This document shows, piece after piece, positions 34,433 through 44,112 of a DNA stretch of 64,000 nt. Origin of the DNA: Castellaniella sp036379515. GTDB lineage: Bacteria > Pseudomonadota > Gammaproteobacteria > Burkholderiales > Burkholderiaceae_B. The DNA lies in assembly GCF_036379515.1 (NCBI RefSeq), contig NZ_DASVGN010000038.1, positions 1 to 64,000 of the forward strand. Reading direction: 5' to 3'. Numbering within the stretch: the first letter of the stretch is position 1; the number at the start of each line of letters is the position of its first letter. The position numbers were made by a program, and so were the translations under genes. The notes beneath the pieces were generated by a model. It was not told the origin of the DNA and ran no database searches. It saw only the letters and a list, made by a program, of their open reading frames with translations.

Positions 34433-35845
34433 ATGTCCACCCCTGAAAATGTTGTACAGATGATTCATGATCGCGAAGTCGCTTTCGTGGATTGCCGTTT
34501 CACCGACACGCTGGGTCGCGAGCACCATCTCACCGTTCCTGCGAGTCAGATGGACGAAGACAGGATGGAGTCTGGGGTGGCGTTCGACGGGTCGTCGCTA
34601 CCCGGCTGGAAGGGCATCGAGGCTTCGGACATGTTGCTGGTGCCGGATCCCACGACGGCCCGCATGGATCCGTTCCGCGAAGAAACAACGCTGATTCTGA
34701 CGTGCGACGTTGTCGAGCCGTCTGACCTGAAAGGATACGATCGCGACCCGCGGTCCTTGGCACGCCGGGCTGAAGCCTACCTGAAGTCCAGCGGCCTGGG
34801 CGACACGGCCTATTTTGGGCCGGAGCCCGAGTTTTTCGTTTTTGACGGTGTCAGCTGGAACGCCGACATGTCTGGCTCATTCGTGAAGATTCATTCCAGT
34901 GAAGCCGCCTGGGCCAACGCCGAAGACAACAATGGCAGCAATTCCGGCTACCACCAGGCGGTGAAGGGCGGCTACCTGCCCGTGCCTCCCATCGACTCCT
35001 TCATGGACATGCGCTCCGAAATGTGTCTGCTCATGGAGCAAATGGGTGTACCAGTCGAGATTCACCACCACGAAGTCGCCAACGCGGGACAGCTCGAAAT
35101 CGGAACACGCTTCAGCACCTTGGTGCAGCGCGCCGACTGGACTCAAATCGTGAAATACGTCGTGCGCAACGTGGCCCACACATATGGCAAGACGGCAACC
35201 TTCATGCCCAAGCCCATCGTGGGTGACAACGGTTCCGGCATGCATGTGCACCAGTCGATCTGGAAAGAAGGGCAAAACCTCTTTTCGGGTAACGGCTACG
35301 GCGGCCTGTCTGAATTCGCGCTGTATTACATTGGCGGCATCATCCACCACGCCAGAGCCCTCAACGCCATTACGAACCCTGGCACGAATTCGTACAAGCG
35401 TCTGGTCCCGCACTACGAAGCGCCGGTGAAGCTCGCCTACTCTGCGCGCAACCGCTCGGCATCGATTCGTATTCCCTATGTCGGAAATCCCAAGGCACGC
35501 CGTGTCGAAACGCGCTTTCCTGATCCTCTGGCCAACCCGTATCTGGCCTTCTCGGCACTGATGATGGCAGGGCTCGACGGGGTGCAGAACAAGATTCACC
35601 CGGGCGATCCGGCTGACAAGAACCTATACGATCTGCCGCCTGAAGAAGACGCGAAGATCCCCACCGTGTGCTCGTCGCTGGAACAGGCGCTGGAAGCACT
35701 CGACCACGACCGCGAATTCCTGACACGTGGCGGCGTGTTCAGCCACGAATTGCTCGATGGGTATCTGGATCTGAAATCTCGTGAGCTTGATCGCCTGCGC
35801 GTGACGCCTCACCCGGTGGAATTCGACATGTACTACACCCTGTAA
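34433..35845 (+). CDS. glnA: Glutamine synthetase, type I
   Basis: Encodes 470 residues from the ATG at 34433 after CAGGAG; a longer open frame to 34355 includes the predicted transcription start and is not used. The enzyme joins ammonia to glutamate with ATP and works as a dodecamer. Motifs: beta-grasp DGSSLPGWKGIEASDM, NAGQLEIGTRFSTL, ATP-binding KPIVGDNGSGMHVHQS, and NRSASIRIP. The adenylylation tyrosine is Tyr399 in LYDLPPEEDAK, so control by GlnE is expected. It is first in glnA-ntrB-ntrC, under a sigma-54 promoter at 34337 and NtrC-like sites. Confidence 0.97.
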   Translation: MSTPENVVQMIHDREVAFVDCRFTDTLGREHHLTVPASQMDEDRMESGVAFDGSSLPGWKGIEASDMLLVPDPTTARMDPFREETTLILTCDVVEPSDLKGYDRDPRSLARRAEAYLKSSGLGDTAYFGPEPEFFVFDGVSWNADMSGSFVKIHSSEAAWANAEDNNGSNSGYHQAVKGGYLPVPPIDSFMDMRSEMCLLMEQMGVPVEIHHHEVANAGQLEIGTRFSTLVQRADWTQIVKYVVRNVAHTYGKTATFMPKPIVGDNGSGMHVHQSIWKEGQNLFSGNGYGGLSEFALYYIGGIIHHARALNAITNPGTNSYKRLVPHYEAPVKLAYSARNRSASIRIPYVGNPKARRVETRFPDPLANPYLAFSALMMAGLDGVQNKIHPGDPADKNLYDLPPEEDAKIPTVCSSLEQALEALDHDREFLTRGGVFSHELLDGYLDLKSRELDRLRVTPHPVEFDMYYTL

Positions 35846-35852
35846 AGGCCCC

Positions 35853-36812
35853 ATGGACACATCAGGCTACGACCTGCTGCAGACCGCAGTACTGCTGCTC
35901 GATGAGTCCTTTCATGTGGGATATGCCAACACGGCCGCCGAGGAACTGCTTGGAAGTTCCCGGCGGCAGATGGTGGGACAGGACGCTCACACCTTTCTCG
36001 CAAAGGTGCCCAGTGCACTCAAATCTGCCTTGGAGGACGAGCCCTGGGCCTGGCTGATCGAGATTCCAGCCCATCAGGTGCAACGCCTGGATGACCTTCA
36101 GCAAGCTCGTTCTGACCGTGCGGCACAACGAGAAATTCTGCGCAATCTGGCGCACGAGGTTCGTAACCCGCTGGCTGGGCTGCGCGCGGCGGCCCAGCTG
36201 CTTGAAATGGAGCTGCCTCGCGATGACTTGCGTGAATACACACAAGTCATCGTCGCGGAAGCCGACCGGCTTGCCAATCTGGTGGATCGTCTGGCGTCGC
36301 CCAGCTCATCTCCCGTAAAGGTGGTTACGCAGGTCGTTAACGTGCACGAGGTGTGTGAACACGTCTTGGCTCTGGTGGGCCTGGAATTCGGCAAGGATCT
36401 GGCGCTGGTGCGTGACTACGATGCTTCGGTGCCAGACCTTCGTCTGGATCGCGATGGATTGCTGCAAGCGCTCCTGAATGTGGTTCGCAATGGTGCGCAA
36501 GCGCTGATGGAGGCCCCGTCCCGTCACGCCCCCACGTTGACGCTGCGCACCCGCATCTTGCATCGGCCGCTGCTCGTAGGGAAGCAACCCCGCATGGGCA
36601 TTCTGATTGCCGTCGCCGACAACGGTCCGGGCGTACCCGATGCCCTGAAAGACAAGCTGTTTCACCCTTTGGTCACCGGGCGAGCCAAGGGAACTGGACT
36701 GGGCCTGAGCTTGGCACAGGAGTGCTTGCAGGCCATGGGTGGCCTTCTGGAATATGACTCTGAACCTGGCCACACCGAATTTAGGCTGCTGTTGCCGTTG
36801 GAGGCTGCATGA
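35853..36812 (+). CDS. ntrB: Nitrogen regulation sensor histidine kinase NtrB
   Basis: Encodes 319 residues. It phosphorylates and dephosphorylates NtrC in response to the PII protein. A short PAS-like sensor (residues 1-85) has LLLDESFHVGYANTAAEELL. The dimerisation domain carries the phospho-accepting His101 in NLAHEVRNPLAGLRAAAQLL. The ATPase domain has the N box VVRNGAQALM, G1 VADNGPGVPD and G2 GTGLGLSLA. It is about 30 residues shorter than the enterobacterial protein, mostly in the sensor. No membrane helix. It starts 8 bases after glnA and overlaps ntrC by 4. Confidence 0.95.
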   Translation: MDTSGYDLLQTAVLLLDESFHVGYANTAAEELLGSSRRQMVGQDAHTFLAKVPSALKSALEDEPWAWLIEIPAHQVQRLDDLQQARSDRAAQREILRNLAHEVRNPLAGLRAAAQLLEMELPRDDLREYTQVIVAEADRLANLVDRLASPSSSPVKVVTQVVNVHEVCEHVLALVGLEFGKDLALVRDYDASVPDLRLDRDGLLQALLNVVRNGAQALMEAPSRHAPTLTLRTRILHRPLLVGKQPRMGILIAVADNGPGVPDALKDKLFHPLVTGRAKGTGLGLSLAQECLQAMGGLLEYDSEPGHTEFRLLLPLEAA

Positions 36813-38341
36813 GACCCGTCTGGATTCTTGACGATGAACCCGGCATGCGTTGGGTGCTTGAAAAAGCGCTGCACAAGGCGGGCTGGTCGGTACGGTGCTT
36901 TTCCGAGAGTGCGGCCCTGATGGAAGCTTTGTCTGCCTTGGACGAAACGGACGAATCACAGGTGCCCGCAGTGCTCGTCTCGGACGTGCGCATGCCGGGA
37001 CTGGACGGCCTGGGAGTCCTGGCCAAGGTACGCCAGCGCCTGCCGCGGTTACCCGTCATCATGATGACGGCTTTCACAGACTTGAAGACGACGGTGACGG
37101 CCTTCGAGCAAGGGGCCTTCGACTACCTGTCCAAACCTTTCGACATCCGCACGGCGGTTGATCTCGTGGGTCGTGCAGCGAGTGCCGCCACACAAGTGGC
37201 CGATATGCTCTCGCCTGAAGCCAGGTCCGAAGAGGAAGACGGCATGGTGCTGTCCCACTCCCAGACCATGCAGCCCGTCTTTCGCGCCATCGGGCGCTTG
37301 TCAGCTTCGAATGCCACGGTGCTCATCACCGGCGAATCGGGTACGGGCAAGGAGCTCATCGCACGTGCACTGCACCGTCACAGTCATCGTGCAGACAAGC
37401 CCTTCGTGGCCGTCAACGCGGCTGCAATCCCCCGTGACCTGCTCGAAGCCGAGCTCTTCGGGCACGAGAAGGGCGCGTTCACCGGAGCCTCGGCCATGCG
37501 CCGTGGCCGTTTCGAGGAGGCTGAAGGCGGTACGCTCTTTCTCGATGAGATCGGCGACATGCCCGCCGAGCTGCAAACACACTTGCTGCGTGTCCTGGCC
37601 GAAGGCTGCTTTTACCGAGTAGGTGGAACTCGTTCCATTCAGGCCGACGTGCGCATTGTGGCGGCAACGAATCAACCACTGGAACAGCGAGTTCAAAGCG
37701 GTGAATTTCGGGCGGATCTGTTTCACCGCCTCAATGTCATCCGCCTGCGCTTGCCGCCGTTGCGGGAGCGGCGAGAGGACGTGGAAACACTTGCGCAGCA
37801 TTTTCTGCACAATAGTGCGGTTGAATTGGGAGTGCCCGCAAGACAGCTAAGTCCGGCCGCGCTCGAGGTCCTGCAGCACTTTGACTACCCAGGGAACATT
37901 CGCCAACTCGAGAATATCTGCCAATGGCTGACCGTCATGGCGCCCAGCCCACGAGTAGAACGCGATGACCTGCCGCCCGAGGTCATGGTCATGGCGGGTA
38001 GCGAACCGGGCGTGCATGCAATAGAGCCTCCCGAAAGTGGGACGGCATTGGCGGGCTCCGCGCGAGCGCTGCCTACCCCGACCGAGGTTGTCGATGCAGG
38101 GTTGCCTTCTGATTGGCGTCGTGCACTGGAGGCTGAAGCGTGCAGGCGGTTATATGCAGGCGAAGCGGAGTTGATGGATCGCCTGCAGCAGGATTTCGAC
38201 CGCACGTTGCTGCATGCAGCGCTGGATGCTTCTGGGGGGCGCCGCGGTGACGCAGCTCAGAAACTGGGCATTGGCCGCAACACGCTGACGCGTAAATGTC
38301 ACGCGTTGGGTATCGACGGCAGTGAGTCCGACGTTTCTTAA
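36809..38341 (+). CDS. ntrC: Nitrogen regulation response regulator NtrC
   Basis: Encodes 510 residues with three domains. The receiver (1-120) has the phosphorylation site Asp59 in VLVSDVRMPGLDG. The AAA+ sigma-54 activator domain (about 145-385) has Walker A GESGTGKE, the sigma-54-contacting loop GAFTGA, Walker B GGTLFLDEIGDMP and arginine finger region RADLFHRLNVIRLRLPPLR. A Fis-type helix-turn-helix ends the protein (DAAQKLGIGRNTLTRKCHA). The linker between the last two domains, about residues 400-455, is Pro/Glu/Ala-rich and longer than in E. coli. It activates glnA from the enhancers at 34228-34307 when phosphorylated by NtrB. Confidence 0.96.
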   Translation: MRPVWILDDEPGMRWVLEKALHKAGWSVRCFSESAALMEALSALDETDESQVPAVLVSDVRMPGLDGLGVLAKVRQRLPRLPVIMMTAFTDLKTTVTAFEQGAFDYLSKPFDIRTAVDLVGRAASAATQVADMLSPEARSEEEDGMVLSHSQTMQPVFRAIGRLSASNATVLITGESGTGKELIARALHRHSHRADKPFVAVNAAAIPRDLLEAELFGHEKGAFTGASAMRRGRFEEAEGGTLFLDEIGDMPAELQTHLLRVLAEGCFYRVGGTRSIQADVRIVAATNQPLEQRVQSGEFRADLFHRLNVIRLRLPPLRERREDVETLAQHFLHNSAVELGVPARQLSPAALEVLQHFDYPGNIRQLENICQWLTVMAPSPRVERDDLPPEVMVMAGSEPGVHAIEPPESGTALAGSARALPTPTEVVDAGLPSDWRRALEAEACRRLYAGEAELMDRLQQDFDRTLLHAALDASGGRRGDAAQKLGIGRNTLTRKCHALGIDGSESDVS

Positions 38342-38462
38342 CTCCCGTGGAATTTCCGTGTGCTGCGGCGGGGCTCTGGTCAAGAAAACGATGGCCCCGC
38401 GTACAATACAGGGTTTGACCGCTTTGTGACCGGCATGGCCGGGTTCAACTGTAATTTTTGCC

Positions 38463-39239
38463 ATGGCAGCCTTTCTTTCTGAACAAGTTCTCAGCGTCCG
38501 ACACTGGAACAACACGCTTTTTTCTTTTAAGACCACGCGAGACCCGGGCCTGCGGTTCCATAACGGGCATTTCGTCATGATCGGGCTCGAAGTCGAGGGC
38601 AAACCCCTCATGCGTGCATACAGCATCGCGAGCGCCAACCATGAGGACAACCTTGAATTCTTCAGCATCAAGGTTCCCAACGGACCCCTGACATCGCGTT
38701 TGCAACACCTGAAGCCTGGCGATTCAATTCTTATCAGCCGCAAGCCGGTTGGCACGCTGGTTACCGACGACCTCAAGCCCGGACGCCACCTGTACCTTTT
38801 GGCGACGGGTACTGGCCTTGCACCTTTTCTGAGCATCATCAAAGACCCCGATGCCTACGAACGCTTCGACAAGATCATCCTGATGCATGGCGTGCGTTTC
38901 GTGAGCGAGCTTGCCTATGGCGACTATCTGCGCACTGAGCTTCGAGAAGACGAATACCTCGGCGGCATGGTGCGCGAGAAGCTGATTTATTACCCCACCG
39001 TGACACGCGAACCGTATGAGCACCAAGGGCGGCTGACCACGCTCATCGAAAGCGGAAAGGTCTTTGACGATATCGGGCTGTCTCCACTCGATCCGAGCTG
39101 CGATCGCGCCATGATCTGCGGCAGCCCTGCCATGCTGGCAGACCTGCGCAGCCTCCTGGACGCTCGTGGATTTGCGGTGTCCCCCAGTGTGGGGCAACCA
39201 GGAGACTACGTCTTCGAACGCGCCTTCGCAGAAAAATAG
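38463..39239 (+). CDS. fpr: Ferredoxin/flavodoxin-NADP+ reductase
   Basis: Encodes 258 residues. It moves electrons between NADPH and ferredoxin or flavodoxin and is often linked to oxidative stress. FAD-binding motifs are RAYSIASAN and VPNGPLTSRLQHL. The NADP side has LLATGTGLAPFLSII, MHGVRFVSELAY and MICGSPAML. The C-terminus GDYVFERAFAEK belongs to the bacterial subclass I group, where an aromatic residue near the end stacks on the flavin. It is monocistronic, 121 bases after ntrC. Confidence 0.95.
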   Translation: MAAFLSEQVLSVRHWNNTLFSFKTTRDPGLRFHNGHFVMIGLEVEGKPLMRAYSIASANHEDNLEFFSIKVPNGPLTSRLQHLKPGDSILISRKPVGTLVTDDLKPGRHLYLLATGTGLAPFLSIIKDPDAYERFDKIILMHGVRFVSELAYGDYLRTELREDEYLGGMVREKLIYYPTVTREPYEHQGRLTTLIESGKVFDDIGLSPLDPSCDRAMICGSPAMLADLRSLLDARGFAVSPSVGQPGDYVFERAFAEK

Positions 39240-39307
39240 CGCTTTACTTTTCGCTATTGATCTGTAAACTCTGATAGTTCGACAACACGTCTTTCAGGGA
39301 TGTCACC

Positions 39308-39694
39308 ATGAGCAAGGCAATCATCCATACCGATGCGGCTCCTGCAGCCGTCGGGCCTTATTCCCAAGCGGTAAGTACCCAGGGCGGGCGGCTCGTCTTT
39401 CTTTCGGGACAGATTGGCCTGGAGCCTGGCACCGGCGAACTGGTGTCCGAAAACTTCGAAGGGCAGGTCCGGCAATCTTTTGCCAACATGCAGGCCGTCA
39501 TCGAAGCAGCCGGTGGCACGCTGGACAACATCGTCAAGCTCACGCTCTTCCTGACGGACCTGAGTAAATTCGCGAGTGCCAACGCCATTATGGCCGAGAT
39601 CATTCCCCAGCCTTATCCGGCGCGTTCTACACTGGGAGTGGCCAGCCTGCCCAAAGGCGCCCAGTTCGAGGTCGAAGCCGTCCTGTCGCTCTGA
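39308..39694 (+). CDS. ridA: RidA family reactive imine/enamine deaminase
   Basis: Encodes 128 residues, the standard length. It hydrolyses 2-aminoacrylate and related imines made by PLP enzymes. Family text: VGPYSQAVSTQGGRLVFLS, GQIGLEPGTGELV, ANMQAVIEAAGGTLDNIVK and the catalytic Arg in YPARSTLGVASLPKGAQFE. It lies 14 bases before recG, an order seen in related betaproteobacteria, and may be co-transcribed with it. Confidence 0.95.
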   Translation: MSKAIIHTDAAPAAVGPYSQAVSTQGGRLVFLSGQIGLEPGTGELVSENFEGQVRQSFANMQAVIEAAGGTLDNIVKLTLFLTDLSKFASANAIMAEIIPQPYPARSTLGVASLPKGAQFEVEAVLSL

Positions 39695-39708
39695 CCCTGG
39701 GGGCACCC

Positions 39709-41769
39709 GTGGCTGTTGCGACCGGCGCGCGGCGCAAGCCCAAAGAAGTCAACGCGTCTTCCAGCGCCACGATCAAGGCATTCGAACGCCTGGGGCTCAG
39801 AAATCCAGGCGATTTCGCGGTTCACCTACCGTTGCGCTACGAGGATGAGACTCGCATCACCCCGATTGCAGACGCAGTGCCCGGGCAGTGGGCGCTATTC
39901 GAGGGCACGATTCTCCACAGCGAGGCACGTTACCAGCCTCGCCGTGAACTTCACGCAGTGCTGAACGATGCGTCGGGGCATCTGAACCTGCGTTGGCTCC
40001 ATGCGTATCCGGGCCAGCAGGCTCGGCTAAGTGCAGGTAGGGAAGTTCGTGCGCGAGGCGAGGTGCGGGCAGGATTTCGCGGGCTCGAAATCGTCCATCC
40101 ATTGATCACCGAGCCGCACGCGGCGCTGCCTGACACTCTTACTCCGGTCTATCCCACGACCCAGGGCCTTTCCCAGGCCAGTCTGCGCAAGGCCATTGCC
40201 CAGGCGCTGAAAGAAACCGACCTGAGCGATACGCTGCCGCCCCCCGTACGTGAGGCGTACGACCTGGCCGACTTTGCACCTTCCCTGCGGCTGCTGCACC
40301 ACCCGACACCTGACATCTCACTCGAGTCTCTGGAACGACACGAGCATCCCGCGTGGCGGCGGATCAAGTTCGACGAGTTGTTGGCGCAGCAACTGGCACT
40401 GGCTCAGGCACGCGATCAAAGGCAGCGGCAGCGTGCGTGGCCGCTGGCCGCAAATCCACGGGTCAAACGCTTTCTTGAGGCTTTACCGTTTACACCCACG
40501 CGGGCCCAGTGCGGCGCCATCGCACAGATTCAAGCCGACCTGCTCAAGCCGCACCCCATGCATCGGCTGCTGCAAGGCGACGTAGGAAGTGGCAAGACAC
40601 TGGTGGCTGTGGCTGCCGCCCTGCAGGCAGTTGATGCGGGCGTGCAAGTGGCCGTCATGGCACCCACGGAGATCCTCGCCGAACAGCTGTGCCGCAAGTT
40701 TTCCGAGTGGTTGACGCCAATGGGCATTGCCATCGTCTGGCTTGCCGGTAGCGTGTCAGCCCAGGCACGCCGAAAGGCGCTGCGGGCTATTGCGTCAGGC
40801 ACCGCGCACCTGGCCATCGGTACACAGGCGCTGATTCAAGACAAGGTGGTTTTTGACCGGCTGGGCCTGGTGATCAGCGATGAACAGCATCGCTTCGGGG
40901 TCAATCAGCGCCTCGCTCTGAATCACAAGGGCGACCAGACGGGACTCAGGCCTCATCAATTGAGCATGAGCGCCACGCCCATTCCCCGAACACTCGCCAT
41001 GGCGTTCTTCGCCGATATGGACGTGTCCGTCCTCGACGAATTGCCACCCGGTCGCTCGCCCATCCAGACGCGGCTCTTCGACGACCGCCGCAGGGATGAG
41101 CTGCTGGCCCACGTGGAGCAAGCAGTGCGGTCGGGCGAGCAGGCCTACTGGGTGTGCCCGCTGGTCGAAGAGAGCGAAACCTTGCAGCTGCAAACAGCCG
41201 TCGATACGTACGACCACCTGTGCGCCGCCTGGCCCGATTTGCGCATAGGTTTGATGCATGGCCGTCTGCCGGCTGCCGAGAAGTCTGCCACCATGTCAGC
41301 CTTTCGCGCCGGTGAGGTGGATGTCCTGGTGAGCACCACGGTGATCGAGGTGGGCGTCGACGTCCCTAATGCGAGTCTCATGATCATCGAGCATGCCGAG
41401 CGTTTCGGCCTTGCACAGTTGCATCAGTTGCGAGGCCGTGTCGGGCGAGGGACGCGCCCGTCTTCCTGCGTGCTGCTCTACCAAACGCCCTTGTCACTGG
41501 TCGCGCGCGATCGCCTGCGTGCAATGTTCGAAACCACGGACGGCTTCGAGATTGCCCGCCGCGACCTGGAGCAGCGCGGCCCTGGAGAGCTCCTGGGCCT
41601 GCGGCAGTCCGGGCAGGCCCTGCTGCGCTTCGCAGACTTGAATGCTGATGGGCTCTTGCTGGAACAAGCCCGTGAAGTGGCGGCGCTATTGGCTCGCGAA
41701 TACCCTGAAAGTGCGCAGGCACACCAGCGGCGCTGGATGGCCGGCGCGTCCCAGTATCTACGTAGCTGA
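39709..41769 (+). CDS. recG: ATP-dependent DNA helicase RecG
   Basis: Encodes 686 residues from a GTG start. RecG reverses stalled replication forks and branch-migrates Holliday junctions. The wedge/OB domain is residues 1-180. Helicase motifs: Walker A GDVGSGKT, Walker B-type DEQH in ISDEQHRFGVNQRLAL, motif III SMSATPIPRTLAM, and motifs V-VI TVIEVGVDVPNA and QLRGRVGRG. The C-terminal TRG-like region includes RDLEQRGPGELLGLRQSG. The N-terminus is Lys/Arg/Ser-rich and the true start could be slightly different. Confidence 0.95.
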   Translation: MAVATGARRKPKEVNASSSATIKAFERLGLRNPGDFAVHLPLRYEDETRITPIADAVPGQWALFEGTILHSEARYQPRRELHAVLNDASGHLNLRWLHAYPGQQARLSAGREVRARGEVRAGFRGLEIVHPLITEPHAALPDTLTPVYPTTQGLSQASLRKAIAQALKETDLSDTLPPPVREAYDLADFAPSLRLLHHPTPDISLESLERHEHPAWRRIKFDELLAQQLALAQARDQRQRQRAWPLAANPRVKRFLEALPFTPTRAQCGAIAQIQADLLKPHPMHRLLQGDVGSGKTLVAVAAALQAVDAGVQVAVMAPTEILAEQLCRKFSEWLTPMGIAIVWLAGSVSAQARRKALRAIASGTAHLAIGTQALIQDKVVFDRLGLVISDEQHRFGVNQRLALNHKGDQTGLRPHQLSMSATPIPRTLAMAFFADMDVSVLDELPPGRSPIQTRLFDDRRRDELLAHVEQAVRSGEQAYWVCPLVEESETLQLQTAVDTYDHLCAAWPDLRIGLMHGRLPAAEKSATMSAFRAGEVDVLVSTTVIEVGVDVPNASLMIIEHAERFGLAQLHQLRGRVGRGTRPSSCVLLYQTPLSLVARDRLRAMFETTDGFEIARRDLEQRGPGELLGLRQSGQALLRFADLNADGLLLEQAREVAALLAREYPESAQAHQRRWMAGASQYLRS

Positions 41770-41804
41770 GCGCGTCGAATCGACTTTCTCCCGGAGATGT
41801 TTTC

Positions 41805-42752
41805 ATGACCTTGACCGAATTGAAGTACATCGTGGCCGTGGCGCGTGAGCGCCATTTCGGCAGGGCCGCAGAAGCGTGCTTCGTAAGTCAGCCGACGCTT
41901 TCAGTGGCTATCCGAAAGCTGGAAGAAGAACTGGGAGTCGTACTCTTCGAACGCGGGGGCGCAGAGGTCGGTATCACCCCGATAGGGCTTCGGATCGTAT
42001 CTCAAGCCCAGAAGGTCCTCGAAGAAAGCGCCAACCTGCGCGAAATCGCGCGACAAGGGCATGATCCGCTTGAGGGTCCTCTGCGTGTGGGCATCATCTA
42101 CACAGTAGGACCTTATCTGTTGCCATACTTGGTACCTGAGCAGATCCGGCACACGCCCCAGATGCCCTTGCTGCTGCAGGAAAATTACACGACACGGCTT
42201 CTGGAACTGTTGCGTCAAGGAGAAATCGACTGCGCCATTGTGGCATTGCCACTTCCGGAAACCGGCTTTGCACAGTGCCCTCTGTTCGATGAGCCCTTTT
42301 TCGTCGCCTTGCCGCACCACCATCCCTGGGCCAATGAAAAGCAGATCGATTCGCGACGGCTCAAGGACGAGACCATGCTGCTGCTGGGAGCCGGGCATTG
42401 CTTCCGTGACCAGGTCCTGGAAGTCTGCCCCGAGCTGTCACGGTTCTCGGCTTCCAGCGAAGGTATACAACGCACCTTCGAAGGCTCTTCTCTTGAAACG
42501 ATCCGGCATATGGTGGCAGCTGGGATCGGCATCACGGTGCTGCCCGCCAGTGCATTGGGGGTTCAAGGTGCAGAGAGCCGCCTCTTGAAGTTCGTCCCTT
42601 TCAAGCCTCCAGTACCGGATCGGCGTGTCGTGCTGGTTTGGCGCAAGAGTTTCCCGAGGCTGGCGGCCATCGAGGCACTGACACGCTCTGTTCGTCGCTG
42701 CAAATTGCCGGGGGTTTCCATGCTGGAAGAAGCCGTCGAAGCAGCCGCTTGA
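41805..42752 (+). CDS. oxyR: Hydrogen peroxide-inducible activator OxyR
   Basis: Encodes 315 residues, a LysR-type regulator. The winged helix-turn-helix is at residues 1-60 (LKYIVAVARERHFGRAA, CFVSQPTLSVAIRKLEEE). The redox switch is in place: Cys199 and Cys208 in GHCFRDQVLEVCPE, the same numbering as in E. coli. Oxidation to a disulfide should turn on peroxide defence genes. It starts 35 bases after recG with GGAGAT before the ATG. The C-terminal tail beyond residue 300 is Ala/Glu-rich. Confidence 0.96.
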   Translation: MTLTELKYIVAVARERHFGRAAEACFVSQPTLSVAIRKLEEELGVVLFERGGAEVGITPIGLRIVSQAQKVLEESANLREIARQGHDPLEGPLRVGIIYTVGPYLLPYLVPEQIRHTPQMPLLLQENYTTRLLELLRQGEIDCAIVALPLPETGFAQCPLFDEPFFVALPHHHPWANEKQIDSRRLKDETMLLLGAGHCFRDQVLEVCPELSRFSASSEGIQRTFEGSSLETIRHMVAAGIGITVLPASALGVQGAESRLLKFVPFKPPVPDRRVVLVWRKSFPRLAAIEALTRSVRRCKLPGVSMLEEAVEAAA

Positions 42753-42875
42753 AGCCAGGCAATCGAAAACCGCGTAGCCCCACAGAGCCTTTCATGGGGG
42801 AAAACCCCTGTGTAACGATAAGCCCAATTAAGAAACGTTTCGTGTATTCTTTTCGGGTCTTTCACAGGAGGTGTT

Positions 42876-44000
42876 ATGAATATTCGCTTTACGCCGATGG
42901 CGGCCGCACTGGGCCTTGCTGCCGGCATGATGCTTTCTTCCGCTGCGAATTCTGCCACAATCAAAATCGCAGTCGCGGGGCCTTTTACCGGGGCTTTGAC
43001 GCAGTATGGAGACATGGTCAAGGAAGGCGTAAACACGGCGATCGAGACTATCAATGCCAACGGTGGCGTCCTGGGCAACAAGCTTGAAGCAGTGCTCATG
43101 GACGACGCGTGCGAACCCAAACAGGGTCCGGTTGTGGCAAACAGAGTAGTCAACGACAACATCCACTATGTGGTGGGTCACGTCTGCTCAGGTGCCACGA
43201 TTGCAGCTGCGCCCATCTACAACAACGAAGGCATTGTCATGATTTCGCCGTCCGCCACTTCACCTCTGGTGACCGACGGCAAGAACTATGACACGATTTT
43301 CCGTACTATTGGCCGCGACGACCAGCAGGGGCCAGCAGCCGCTGACTTCATCGTCCATCATATTCACCCGAAAGCCGTTGCCGTGCTGCACGACAAGCAA
43401 TCATACGGCCAAGGCATTGCCACAGCCGTTAAAAATGCACTCGAAAAATCGGGCGTCAAGGTCGTGCTGTTCGAGGGCATCAATGCCGGCGACAGCGACT
43501 ATTCAGCGGTCATTACCAAGCTGAAATCCTCGGGCGCCGACTTCGTTTACTACGGTGGCTATCACCCAGAAATGGGCCTTCTGCTGCGCCAAGGCGCTGA
43601 ACAAGGGCTCAAGGCCAAGTTCATGGGCCCAGAAGGCGTGGGGAACCCGGACATCAATGCCATCGCCGGCCCGGCCGTTGAAGGCATGCTGGTGACCTTG
43701 CCGGCGGACCACACGGGGGATGCCAGCAACGCTGCCGTCGTGAAGGCGTTCAAAGACAAAAAGCGTAACCCAGGTGGCGCGTTCCAATTGACGTCCTACT
43801 CGGCCGTCGACGCGATCGCTGCCGGCATCAAGGGTGCGGGCAAGGATGACCCGATCAAGGTAGCAGCCTGGCTGCACGCCAACTCGGTTCCAACCCCGAT
43901 CGGTGATTTGTCGTGGAACAAGCAAGGCGACCTGAAATCCTTCAAGTTTGACGTGTTCACGTGGCACGCCGATGGCTCGAAGACGGTCTTCAAGCAGTAG
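42876..44000 (+). CDS. Branched-chain amino-acid ABC transporter substrate-binding protein
   Basis: Encodes 374 residues with a strong AGGAGG site 8 bases before the ATG. The signal peptide covers residues 1-26 (AAALGLAAGMMLSSAANSA). The mature part is a LivJ/LivK-type type I binding fold: IAVAGPFTGALTQYGDMV, ETINANGGVLGNKLE, YVVGHVCSGATIAAAPIYN and VDAIAAGIKGAG. Leu/Ile/Val or related amides are likely ligands. It stands alone, followed by a terminator, whereas the livHMGF genes 6 kb away lack a binding protein. It could serve that transporter in trans. Confidence 0.93.
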   Translation: MNIRFTPMAAALGLAAGMMLSSAANSATIKIAVAGPFTGALTQYGDMVKEGVNTAIETINANGGVLGNKLEAVLMDDACEPKQGPVVANRVVNDNIHYVVGHVCSGATIAAAPIYNNEGIVMISPSATSPLVTDGKNYDTIFRTIGRDDQQGPAAADFIVHHIHPKAVAVLHDKQSYGQGIATAVKNALEKSGVKVVLFEGINAGDSDYSAVITKLKSSGADFVYYGGYHPEMGLLLRQGAEQGLKAKFMGPEGVGNPDINAIAGPAVEGMLVTLPADHTGDASNAAVVKAFKDKKRNPGGAFQLTSYSAVDAIAAGIKGAGKDDPIKVAAWLHANSVPTPIGDLSWNKQGDLKSFKFDVFTWHADGSKTVFKQ

Positions 44001-44043
44001 ATCCCACTGCTGTGCGAGCATCCTTCGTGGGTTGCCTGCACAG

Positions 44044-44081
44044 GAAATGGAAACAGCGCCGTCAGGCGCTGTTTCCATTTC
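44044..44081. terminator. Bidirectional rho-independent terminator
   Basis: A perfect 17-bp stem (44044-44060 with 44065-44081) around loop GTCA. The inner part is GC-rich (ACAGCGCC) and the outer part has A and T runs. It separates the plus-strand binding-protein gene from the minus-strand ugpC. Confidence 0.92.
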
Positions 44082-44112
44082 TGCACCCAGGCGCAGGGAC
44101 GAGCGAAGTATT